This document shows, in pieces, positions 22,426 through 29,237 of a stretch of DNA of 29,237 bases. The notes below the pieces were generated by a model that saw nothing but the letters and a program-made list of their open reading frames with translations, did not search any database and had not been told where the DNA came from. A program made the position numbers and the translations under genes. Numbering within the stretch: position 1 is the stretch's first letter; each line of letters starts with the position of its first letter. Source of the stretch: an uncultured Faecalibacterium sp. (GTDB lineage Bacteria > Bacillota > Clostridia > Oscillospirales > Ruminococcaceae); the NCBI GenBank assembly GCA_934540955.1, contig CAKTCY010000022.1, positions 1 through 29,237 of the forward strand. The letters run 5' to 3'.

Positions 22426-25400
22426 TTTTCGCGTTCGGTGCCGGTCAGAATGTCTGCCATGGCCTTCAGGATGCTTTGCAGCAGCTCCAGCGGCTTTTCG
22501 TCCGGCTGCAATACCACCGAGAGGTAGGGCTTTGTGCCCGCCCCGGCGGTCACCCGGCCGTTGAAGGCCTGTAACAGGCCGCGTATCATGGCAAGGTCCA
22601 GCGTTTCCAGATTCAGGATGAGGGTATCCTTCTTCTGGGTTACCTCATACACGCCCACGGCAGCAGCCTGTACGCGGACAAGGGAGACGTTGACCAGATC
22701 GCTCACCGAGGGCGGCGGGTCGCCGTAGCGGTCGATGAGCTCGTCCAGCACATCGGCGGCGTCCTCCGGGGTCTGGATGGCGGCAATGCGCTTGTAGGCC
22801 TCGATGCGCCCTGCACCGTCCGGGATATACTTTTCCGGGATGAAGGCGTCCACCCGCAGATCCACAAGACAATCACTCTTGTCCCGCTGGACGGGCTCGC
22901 CCCGCGCCCGGGCAATGGCCTGTCCCAGCATTTTAACGTAGAGGTCGTAGCCCACGGCCTCCATGTGGCCGTGCTGGCTGTGCCCCAGCAGACTGCCCGC
23001 GCCGCGAATTTGCAGGTCCCGCATGGCGATGCGGAAGCCGGAGCCGAAGGCGGTGAACTCCCGGATGGCGGAAAGCCGCTTCTGGGCGATATCGGTCAGG
23101 GTCTTGTCCCGGCGGAAGGTGAAGTAGGCGTAGGCCTTGCGGCCGGAGCGTCCCACCCGCCCGCGGATCTGGTACAGCTGCGCCAGTCCCATGCGGTCGG
23201 CGTCCTCAATGATGAGGGTGTTGCAGTTGCGCACATCAATGCCGGTCTCAATGAGGGTGGTGCAGACCAGAATGTCGATCTCGCCGTTCAGCAGGTGCTG
23301 CCACACGGGGTTCAGCTCTTCCTCGGTCATCTTGCCGTGGGCAATGCCTACCCGCGCACCCGGCACCATCTGGCTGACATGGGCGGCGCAGGCTTCAATG
23401 TTGTCCACCCGGTTGTGCAGATAGTACACCTGTCCGCCCCGGGCAAGCTCCTTCTTCATGGCTTCGGCAAGGATAACGTCGTTATATTCCAGCACAAAGG
23501 TCTCCACCGGCTGCCGCTCGATGGGCGGCTGCTCGATGGTGGAAAGATCCCGGATGCCGCTCATAGCCATGTTCAGGGTGCGGGGGATGGGGGTAGCCGA
23601 CAGGGTGAGCATATCCACCCCGATGAAGCTTTCCTTCAGCTTTTCCTTGTGCTTCACGCCAAAGCGCTGTTCCTCGTCGATGATGACAAGGCCGAGGTCG
23701 TGGAACTTTACGTCCTTGGAAAGCAGCCGGTGGGTGCCCACCACGATATCCACGCTGCCGGCCTGCAGGCCGCGCAGGGTCTCCTTTTGCTGCTTGGCGG
23801 TACGGAAGCGGGACAGCATCCCGATCTTCACCGGGAAAGCCTCCATGCGGGAGAGCAGGGTGTTGTAGTGCTGCCACGCCAGCAGGGTGGTGGGTGCCAG
23901 CAGGGCGCATTGCTTGCCGCCCATGATGCACTTGAAGGCGGCGCGCAGCGCCACCTCGGTCTTGCCCACGCCCACATCGCCGCAGAGCAGGCGATCCATG
24001 GGGTAGCCTTTTTCCATGTCCTGCTTGATCTCGGCGGTGGCGTGCAGCTGGTCGTCCGTCTCGTCGTAGTCAAAGCGGGTCTCAAAGTCCCGCTGCCAGT
24101 CGCCGTCCGGCGGGAAGGCGTAGCCCGTGGCCTGACGGCGGCGGGCGTAAAGCTCGATCAGCTCCTGCGCCATCTCCTCGGTGGCCTTTTTCACCTTGGC
24201 GCGGGTGCGCTGCCACTCGGTGCCGCCCAGCTTTGCAAGCTTTACTTTTTCCTCATCGCCGGGGGCGGTGTAGCGGCTGAGCAGATCCAGCTGGGTCACC
24301 GGCACATACAGCACATCCGAGCCGGAATACTGCACCTTGAGGTAGTCCTTGGTAGCGCCCTGCACCTCCAGCCGCTGGATACCGGCGTACATCCCGATGC
24401 CGTGGCTCTGGTGCACCACATAGTCCCCGGGCTTGATGTCCGAAAGGCTGGACAGGGCGTTTTTGTTCTTCTTGCGCTTTTTGGCTTCGGCGGCGGCCTC
24501 CTCGTCCAGTCCGTGGCGGCGGCTGGAAAGCACCGCCGCGTGGGCAAAGGGGAAGGTGCACCCGGCGGTCAGATGCCCAGGCAGCACCTGTAAAATGCCC
24601 TTGGCGGGGCGCACATCCCGGCTCATGCTCACGGAATAGCCCTTGTCGGCAAGGTCGCGGGTCAGGGCGGCTGCGCCCTTGGGCGTACCGGCAAACAGGG
24701 TGACGGCGTAGCCTTGGGCGATGAGCGGGTCTAAGTCCTCCCGCAGGGAGGCAAGGTCGCCGTTCCAGTTGGGGGCGGCAAAGGCCTCGGCGTTGATAAG
24801 ATCTTTCAGCTTGAACTCGTTCATCCCGCGCAGGAAGTTCTCGCACAGCAGGGTGCTGTGGTTCTGGGCGGCAATGACAAGATCGTCCATGGTCTGGTAC
24901 AGCACATCCAGCCCGGGGCAGAGCACGCCCTCCTCCAGCAGCCCGGTCAGCTCCTCGCTGCGGCGGAACTCGGTGGCCTTTTGTGCATCCCGGATGCCGC
25001 CCACCTCGTCCAGAATGAACAGCGGCGCGTCCAGATGATCCAGCAGTGTGGCAGGGGCGGGGTAGCGGATGCCGTAATATTTATCCATGGCCTCCGGCAT
25101 CAGGCCGGAATCCAGCTGGGAAAGATCGGCCTCGGTGGCCTTTTCCAGCGCGATGCGGCGCTTGCCGCGCGCCTTTTTAATGGCATTGCGCAGCGCCTCG
25201 GCGGTCTCGGCGGTACTGCCGAACAGCACCTCGCGGGCAGGGGAGAGGTATATTTTTTCCAATGCGCCGTCCCGCCGCTGGGTCAGCAGGTCAAAGGAGG
25301 ACATGGAGTCGATCTCGTCGTCCCAGTACTCCACACGGGCGGGCTGACGCATATCCGGCGCGTAGATATCCACGATATCGCCGCGCACGCTGAACTGTCC

Positions 25401-25898
25401 CGGGCCGTCCACCTGACTGCGGCGCACATACCCGGCGGCAAACAGCCGCGCCACCAGCGCTTCGCGGTTATACACCATGCCGGGCTTCAGGGTGAGGGTG
25501 TTCTGGATAAATTCCGCCCGGGGCACGGTGTACTGCAGCAGCGCCTCGGCGGGCACGCAGACGGCCTGCAGCCGCCCGCCCGCCAGTGCGCCCAGCACCG
25601 AAAGGCGGCGGTACTCGTACTCGCGGCCTGCGCCCTCCACCGGGCGCAGCATGAAGTCCCGGGGCGGGAACACCGCAGCGGTAAGCCCCAGCGCCTTGAG
25701 GTCATCCGCAAAGTGGGTGGCCTCGGCCTCGCCGGGGGTCACGATGCAAAGCACCCGCCCAAGGTCTTTTTGCAGGGCGGCATACAGCAGCGCCCGGCCT
25801 GCGGGCGGCAGACCGAACAGCGCCGCCGGCCCGGCGGAGCCAAAGCTTGCAGCGACCTTCTGATATTCCGGTGCGGCCTTGAGTAAGGCTTCGTACAT
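22383..25898 (-). CDS. mfd: Transcription-repair coupling factor Mfd
   Basis: ATP-dependent translocase of 1171 residues that removes RNA polymerase stalled at DNA lesions and recruits UvrA. The N-terminal UvrB-like region (about 1-350) contains FGLPPAGRALL and PPRDFMLRPVEGAGREYEYRR. The RNA polymerase-interacting domain runs about 485-560 (IKPGDYVVHQSHGIGMY). The motor has GDVGVGKT (640-647), DEEQ (741-744), SATPIPRTLNMA and the QIRGRVGRSGRKAYAYF motif. The C-terminal TRCF domain follows. Length is normal. ATG 25898 has AAAGGAGG 7 bases upstream. The final residues APPVGEAGTRKRD are encoded by a palindromic repeat that also provides the stop codon. Downstream of pth as in Bacillus subtilis. 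Confidence 0.97.
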   Translation of the reverse strand: MYEALLKAAPEYQKVAASFGSAGPAALFGLPPAGRALLYAALQKDLGRVLCIVTPGEAEATHFADDLKALGLTAAVFPPRDFMLRPVEGAGREYEYRRLSVLGALAGGRLQAVCVPAEALLQYTVPRAEFIQNTLTLKPGMVYNREALVARLFAAGYVRRSQVDGPGQFSVRGDIVDIYAPDMRQPARVEYWDDEIDSMSSFDLLTQRRDGALEKIYLSPAREVLFGSTAETAEALRNAIKKARGKRRIALEKATEADLSQLDSGLMPEAMDKYYGIRYPAPATLLDHLDAPLFILDEVGGIRDAQKATEFRRSEELTGLLEEGVLCPGLDVLYQTMDDLVIAAQNHSTLLCENFLRGMNEFKLKDLINAEAFAAPNWNGDLASLREDLDPLIAQGYAVTLFAGTPKGAAALTRDLADKGYSVSMSRDVRPAKGILQVLPGHLTAGCTFPFAHAAVLSSRRHGLDEEAAAEAKKRKKNKNALSSLSDIKPGDYVVHQSHGIGMYAGIQRLEVQGATKDYLKVQYSGSDVLYVPVTQLDLLSRYTAPGDEEKVKLAKLGGTEWQRTRAKVKKATEEMAQELIELYARRRQATGYAFPPDGDWQRDFETRFDYDETDDQLHATAEIKQDMEKGYPMDRLLCGDVGVGKTEVALRAAFKCIMGGKQCALLAPTTLLAWQHYNTLLSRMEAFPVKIGMLSRFRTAKQQKETLRGLQAGSVDIVVGTHRLLSKDVKFHDLGLVIIDEEQRFGVKHKEKLKESFIGVDMLTLSATPIPRTLNMAMSGIRDLSTIEQPPIERQPVETFVLEYNDVILAEAMKKELARGGQVYYLHNRVDNIEACAAHVSQMVPGARVGIAHGKMTEEELNPVWQHLLNGEIDILVCTTLIETGIDVRNCNTLIIEDADRMGLAQLYQIRGRVGRSGRKAYAYFTFRRDKTLTDIAQKRLSAIREFTAFGSGFRIAMRDLQIRGAGSLLGHSQHGHMEAVGYDLYVKMLGQAIARARGEPVQRDKSDCLVDLRVDAFIPEKYIPDGAGRIEAYKRIAAIQTPEDAADVLDELIDRYGDPPPSVSDLVNVSLVRVQAAAVGVYEVTQKKDTLILNLETLDLAMIRGLLQAFNGRVTAGAGTKPYLSVVLQPDEKPLELLQSILKAMADILTGTEREKAPPVGEAGTRKRD

Positions 25899-25939
25899 GG
25901 AAAAACCTCCTTTCCTGTCAGGATGCGGGAGAATGATTT

Positions 25940-26518
25940 TTACCCGTTATACTTGCTCTGTGCCAGACTGAGCTTACCGTCCATGATGAGCTTTGCGGCG
26001 GCTTCAAGGTCGGGGTAGCGGTCGGCGATGGCCTTGGCGTCCTCCGGCGGGAACTTGCCCAGCACCCATGCGGCAAGGTCGTAGTCCGGGTGGGGCTTTG
26101 CACCGATGCCGATGCGGATGCGGGGGAAGTTCTCCCCGCCCAGCCGGGCGATGATGCTCTTCAGGCCGTTGTGCCCGCCGGCAGAACCGGAGGGACGGAT
26201 GCGCAGCTTGCCGGGCGCCTGCGTGATATCATCGCACAGCACCAGCACATGGTCGGCAGGGATCTTGAAAAAGCCCGCCATGGGGGCGATGGAATCGCCG
26301 GAGAGGTTCATGTAGGTCAGGGGTTTCAGCAGCACCACCTTGTGGCCGTCCACCTCGCCCTGTCCCCACAGGCCCTGAAATTTGGTCTTGCCCACAGAGA
26401 TGTTCCACTTGTCGGCCAGCGCGTCCAGCGCGGCAAAACCGGCGTTGTGGCGGGTGCCGTCATATTTTGCTTCGGGGTTGCCCAGCCCTGCAATGAGCCA
26501 GATATCGTTTTCATTCAT
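25940..26518 (-). CDS. pth: Peptidyl-tRNA hydrolase Pth
   Basis: Releases peptides from prematurely dropped peptidyl-tRNA in the cytoplasm. The 192-residue protein has the start LIAGLGNPEAKYDGTRHNAG with Asn14 and catalytic His24, then LKPLTYMNLSG, VLCDDI and SAGGHNGLKSI, all standard Pth motifs. ATG 26518 is chosen because the family begins about six residues before LIAGLGNP; AGGAAAAGG lies upstream at a rather long spacing of 12 bases. An extended -10 promoter is just upstream. It is followed by mfd after 41 bases, and the pair is likely co-transcribed. Confidence 0.96.
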   Translation of the reverse strand: MNENDIWLIAGLGNPEAKYDGTRHNAGFAALDALADKWNISVGKTKFQGLWGQGEVDGHKVVLLKPLTYMNLSGDSIAPMAGFFKIPADHVLVLCDDITQAPGKLRIRPSGSAGGHNGLKSIIARLGGENFPRIRIGIGAKPHPDYDLAAWVLGKFPPEDAKAIADRYPDLEAAAKLIMDGKLSLAQSKYNG

Positions 26519-26563
26519 GATATGATAATACCTTTTCCTGATAATAGTGTGATACAACATCTA

Positions 26564-26572
26564 AGTATAACA
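26564..26572 (-). promoter_or_regulatory. Extended -10 promoter of pth
   Basis: TGTTATACT on the minus strand (26572-26564) is a TGn plus TATACT extended -10 box without a clear -35. The expected start near 26557 gives a leader of about 40 bases. A second TATAAT-like box lies upstream at 26602-26597. Confidence 0.5.
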
Positions 26573-26604
26573 TACGCGCGCGCAAAAAGATATACATTAT
26601 AAGC

Positions 26605-26637
26605 AAAAAATGCCCCCATGCCGCAGGGCACAGGGGC
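26605..26637 (-). terminator. Rho-independent terminator after the small membrane-anchored protein gene
   Basis: On the minus strand TGCCCC (26637-26632) pairs with GGGGGCA (26617-26611) around a GC-rich loop, followed by TTTTTT (26610-26605). It ends the glmU-like unit before pth. Confidence 0.85.
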
Positions 26638-26648
26638 AAAAGGGCTTA

Positions 26649-27173
26649 TTACAGGTTTAGCGTGATGGCAGAGGCCTTCCAGCGGCCGTCCTCCTTCACC
26701 ATGGTGATGGTGCCGGATACCTGCGCGGCGGCGGTGCTGTCCGCAGCGGTCAGCAGGGCGGCGGAAAAGTCGTAGCAGTTTTCTGCCCCGGCGCGCTTTT
26801 TCAGGGTCAGGTCAGCGGGCACCAGCTTATCGCCGGACTGCCCGGCCAGCGCGGTGATGCGGGTGGGCAGGCGGTTTGCCATGACCTTGTCAAGGCAGTC
26901 GGCTGTCATGGCATCGCCCAGCTGCGCCTGAAGAAAGGCGTACAGCCCATCGGTATCCACAGCAGCAAGCCCCGGTTCGCTGCCGGCGGGCGGCGCGGCG
27001 GCATCCACAGCCTGCTCCACAGCGGAGGAGCAGGAGAGCAGCTGCTGCACCACGAACTCCGCCTGCTTTTTGGCGGGGTCGCTGCGCAGACGGGTCAGGG
27101 CGAACACGGCGGCAACAGCCGCGAAGAAAAGGACCAGGCTCAGCGCCTGCTTGCGAAAGCTTTCAGACTTCAT
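26649..27173 (-). CDS. Small membrane-anchored protein of unknown function
   Basis: A 174-residue protein that I do not recognise. The N-terminus MKSESFRKQALSLVLFFAA leads into one hydrophobic segment (about 9-26) with positive charges before it, so the bulk (about 30-174) is probably outside the membrane. The C-terminal part, with alternating strands and the ending GTITMVKEDGRWKASAITL, looks like an NTF2-like or lumazine-binding-like fold seen in many secreted Firmicute proteins; this is only an impression. ATG 27173 has AAGGGAG 6 bases upstream. It follows the glmU-like gene by 24 bases and is in the same transcript. Confidence 0.75.
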   Translation of the reverse strand: MKSESFRKQALSLVLFFAAVAAVFALTRLRSDPAKKQAEFVVQQLLSCSSAVEQAVDAAAPPAGSEPGLAAVDTDGLYAFLQAQLGDAMTADCLDKVMANRLPTRITALAGQSGDKLVPADLTLKKRAGAENCYDFSAALLTAADSTAAAQVSGTITMVKEDGRWKASAITLNL

Positions 27174-27197
27174 ACGCGGCTCCCTTCCGGCAGAGGG

Positions 27198-27956
27198 TTA
27201 CTTGCTCTGCTCGTTCTCCAGCTTCTGCTTTTTGGCGATGTAGGCTTCCATCTTGGGATCTGCCCAGCCGTCCAGATTGGTCTGGCGCTCCCGGGCGATG
27301 CCCAGTGCCTGTGCGGGCACATCCTTGGTGATGGTGCTGCCGGCGGCGGTGTAGGCACCGTCGCCCACCTTGACCGGGGCCACAAGGTTGGTGTTGCAGC
27401 CGATGAAGCAGTAATCGCCGATCTGGGTGCGGAACTTATCCTTGCCGTCGTAGTTGCAGGTGACGGTGCCGCAGCCGAAGTTGCAGTACTTGCCCACATC
27501 GCTGTCGCCGATGTAGGTCAGGTGGCTCACAGTGTTGCCACGGGCAAAGTTGGAATTCTTGGTCTCCACATAGGCGCCCAGATGCACGCCGTAGTCGGTG
27601 ACGGTGTTCACCCGCACATGGGTGAAGGGGCCGATGTTGTTGTGTGGGCCGATGTGGCTGCCGTAGATCTGGCTGGCATTCACGGTAGTGCCCTCGTCCA
27701 CGGTGCTGTCCTCAATGAGGGTGTTGGGGCCGATGACGCAGCCCGCGCCGATGACCGTCTTGCCCCGCAGGATGGTGCCCGCAAGGATCACAGCGCCCGG
27801 GGCAATGACCACCTCCGGGTCGATCTGCACGGTGCGGCTGTTGATGACAACGCCGTTTGCAATGTGCTGCACAAGGATGTCCTCGCGGGCAGCCTCAGCG
27901 GCGTCCAGCTGTGCCAGAGCAGCGGCACGGGCCTGTTCAGAAATAGAATTTTGCAT
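27198..27956 (-). CDS. GlmU acetyltransferase domain without the uridyltransferase domain
   Basis: A 252-residue left-handed beta-helix protein equivalent to the C-terminal half of GlmU, which acetylates glucosamine-1-phosphate using acetyl-CoA on the way to UDP-GlcNAc. The acetyltransferase residues of E. coli GlmU map with a constant offset of 218: Arg115, Lys133, His145, Tyr148, Asn168 and Lys174 correspond to R333, K351, H363, Y366, N386 and K392. CGTVTCNYDGKDKFRT is the core motif. The N-terminal pyrophosphorylase half is absent, and the divergent ppdK gene starting at 28372 leaves no room for it. ATG 27956 has AAGGGAG 7 bases upstream. Location before pth and mfd matches glmU (gcaD) in Bacillus. 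The uridyltransferase step must be encoded elsewhere. Confidence 0.88.
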   Translation of the reverse strand: MQNSISEQARAAALAQLDAAEAAREDILVQHIANGVVINSRTVQIDPEVVIAPGAVILAGTILRGKTVIGAGCVIGPNTLIEDSTVDEGTTVNASQIYGSHIGPHNNIGPFTHVRVNTVTDYGVHLGAYVETKNSNFARGNTVSHLTYIGDSDVGKYCNFGCGTVTCNYDGKDKFRTQIGDYCFIGCNTNLVAPVKVGDGAYTAAGSTITKDVPAQALGIARERQTNLDGWADPKMEAYIAKKQKLENEQSK

Positions 27957-28166
27957 AAAAAATCTCCCTTCCCACCAAAGCGCGCGGCGGAAGAGAGACA
28001 GAAAAGGCGACCGGAAAAATGTTGCCTGTCCGCCCCAGCACCCCGCTGCGGAAAGCTTTGTTCCGACAAAATAGAATTTGAAAAGTTACAGGGATAGAAA
28101 GTTGTATCCAACAGGACGAGAAATCGCGTGTATAAACAAAAAACCTCTCGAACTTTCTCCCATTCT

Positions 28167-28195
28167 ATACTACCTTAAAACTTGGAAAATTTCAA
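28167..28195 (-). promoter_or_regulatory. Candidate promoter of the GlmU-like gene
   Basis: On the minus strand TTGAAA (28195-28190), 17 bases, TAGTAT (28172-28167). The -10 box is only fair. A transcript from here would have a leader of about 200 bases. The rest of 27957-28371 holds the divergent ppdK promoter and leader; no gene is seen. Confidence 0.35.
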
Positions 28196-28259
28196 GAGAT
28201 TTGCATAAAAAATAACAGACAAATTCGGGATTTTGCATGGTGGAAAGGAATGGATTTTC

Positions 28260-28268
28260 TGGTATAAT
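28260..28268 (+). promoter_or_regulatory. Extended -10 promoter of ppdK
   Basis: TGGTATAAT (28260-28268) is a perfect extended -10 element; no -35 box is found at 16-18 bases. Start expected near 28275, giving a leader of about 95 bases. Confidence 0.7.
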
Positions 28269-28324
28269 AGTTTAGCATTCACAAAACAATGTTCATCGTA
28301 CGTTCAAGACAAGGCAAACGATGA

Positions 28325-28349
28325 GACCACGGCTAGTGTGCCGATGGTC
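28325..28349 (+). promoter_or_regulatory. Hairpin in the ppdK leader
   Basis: GACCA (28325-28329) and CGGC (28330-28333) pair with GCCG (28340-28343) and TGGTC (28345-28349), a 9-bp stem with a single bulged A and the loop TAGTGT. It ends 6 bases before the GGGAGG ribosome binding site, so it could stabilise the mRNA or tune translation. Confidence 0.45.
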
Positions 28350-28371
28350 ACGAATGGGAGGTAAACAACGC

Positions 28372-29237
28372 ATGAGCAAAAAGTATCTGTACTACTTCAG
28401 CGAAGGCAATGACGCTTTCGGCGGTGACAAGGTCACCATGAAGAACACGCTGGGCGGCAAGGGTGCCGGTCTGGCCGAGATGACCGCAGCCGGTATGCCG
28501 GTGCCGCAGGGCTTCACCATCACCACCGACGCCTGCACCCAGTACTACGCAGACGGCCGTCAGATCAATGACGACATCACTGCTGACATCTTTGAGCACC
28601 TCAAGGGTCTGGAAGAGATCACCGGCAAGAAGTTCGGTGACAACACCAACCCCCTGCTGGTCTCCGTCCGTTCCGGCGCACGTCAGTCCATGCCCGGCAT
28701 GATGGACACCATCCTGAACCTGGGCCTGAACGACGAGGCTGTTGAGGGTCTGGCTAAAAAGACCGGCAATGCCCGCTTTGCATACGACTGCTACCGCCGC
28801 TTCGTGCAGATGTTCGCCGACGTCGTTATGATGGTTCCGAAGAGCCTGTTCGAGGTCGAGATCGACAAGATGAAGGAAGCCAAGGGCGTCAAGAATGACG
28901 TTGACCTGACTGCTGACGACCTGAAGGAACTGGTCGGCACCTTCAAGAAGATCTACGAGGAGAACGAAGGCCGTCCCTTCCCGCAGGATCCCCGCGATCA
29001 GCTGATCGAGGCTGTCAAGGCCGTGTTCCGCAGCTGGGATAACCCCCGTGCAAACGTCTACCGTAAGATGAACGAGATCCCCTACGAGTGGGGCACCGCT
29101 GTCAACGTGCAGCAGATGGCCTTTGGTAACTCCGGCGACCGCTCCGGCACCGGCGTTGCCTTCACCCGTGACCCCGCCACCGGCGCTAAGAAGCTGATGG
29201 GCGAGTACCTGATCAATGCACAGGGCGAGGACGTTGT
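28372..29237 (+). CDS. ppdK: Pyruvate phosphate dikinase (5' part; 3' end outside window)
   Basis: Interconverts pyruvate, ATP and phosphate with phosphoenolpyruvate, AMP and pyrophosphate; in anaerobes it often works in glycolysis or gluconeogenesis. The first 288 residues are present, all from the ATP-grasp nucleotide-binding part: LGGKGAGLAEM (27-37), GFTITTDAC, VSVRSGARQSMPGMMDTILN (about 97-116) and SGDRSGTGVAFTRDPATG near the end. The family is about 870-880 residues. ATG 28372 has GGGAGG (28356-28361) 10 bases upstream. Codons favour GCT, GGT and CGT like the sugar-binding protein gene, which suggests strong expression. Confidence 0.96.
   Translation, partial: MSKKYLYYFSEGNDAFGGDKVTMKNTLGGKGAGLAEMTAAGMPVPQGFTITTDACTQYYADGRQINDDITADIFEHLKGLEEITGKKFGDNTNPLLVSVRSGARQSMPGMMDTILNLGLNDEAVEGLAKKTGNARFAYDCYRRFVQMFADVVMMVPKSLFEVEIDKMKEAKGVKNDVDLTADDLKELVGTFKKIYEENEGRPFPQDPRDQLIEAVKAVFRSWDNPRANVYRKMNEIPYEWGTAVNVQQMAFGNSGDRSGTGVAFTRDPATGAKKLMGEYLINAQGEDV

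Overview
The window looks like chromosomal DNA from a GC-rich, anaerobic Bacillota of the Oscillospiraceae/Ruminococcaceae type, most likely Faecalibacterium or a close relative. I base this on strong AGGAGG-type ribosome binding sites, sigma-A-like promoters, Gram-positive gene order (tepA next to ftsK/spoIIIE; a glmU relative, pth, mfd and a PrsA/SurA-like lipoprotein in a row), a clostridial-type citrate synthase, PPDK, a pectin-oligosaccharide locus, and palindromic repeats starting ACCCTCTCAGTCACGC. The genus is an inference; the broader group is better supported.

Layout. Positions 1-1079 (-): serC, cut by the window edge. 1080-1661: a long leader region packed with inverted repeats. 1662-2084 (+): a BlaI/MecI-type repressor. 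2203-3561 (+): citrate synthase with its own promoter and a strong terminator. 3654-11030 (-): ftsK, a BglII/BstYI-like restriction endonuclease, an MT-A70 DNA methyltransferase, a YgiQ radical SAM protein and a ComEC-like metallo-beta-lactamase lipoprotein, all on one strand. The two restriction-modification genes are clearly AT-richer than everything around them and fit between the ftsK stop codon and the ygiQ ribosome binding site, so they look like an acquired cassette. 11185-11963 (-): a palindromic repeat acting as a probable terminator, and tepA. 12218-13469 (+): rex and tdk. 13527-14041: a 515-base regulatory region with three copies of a 10-base palindrome and a good CcpA-type cre site.

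14042-21135 is a carbohydrate locus: a CUT1 ABC importer (lipoprotein and two permeases, no ATPase gene), a convergent AraC-type regulator, and GH28 and GH105 enzymes without signal peptides. Together these suggest uptake of pectin-derived oligogalacturonides or rhamnogalacturonides followed by cytoplasmic hydrolysis. 21230-27956 (-) is housekeeping: a GlmU acetyltransferase domain without its uridyltransferase half, a small membrane-anchored protein, pth, mfd and a SurA/PrsA-like lipoprotein. 28372-29237 (+) is the 5' part of ppdK.

The points that most deserve a second look are the restriction-modification cassette, the repeat family that supplies the last codons of mfd, the structured leader before the BlaI-like gene, the shared upstream box in the citrate synthase and rex promoters, and the operator cluster before the sugar importer. 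No rRNA, tRNA, CRISPR array, transposase or integrase was seen.
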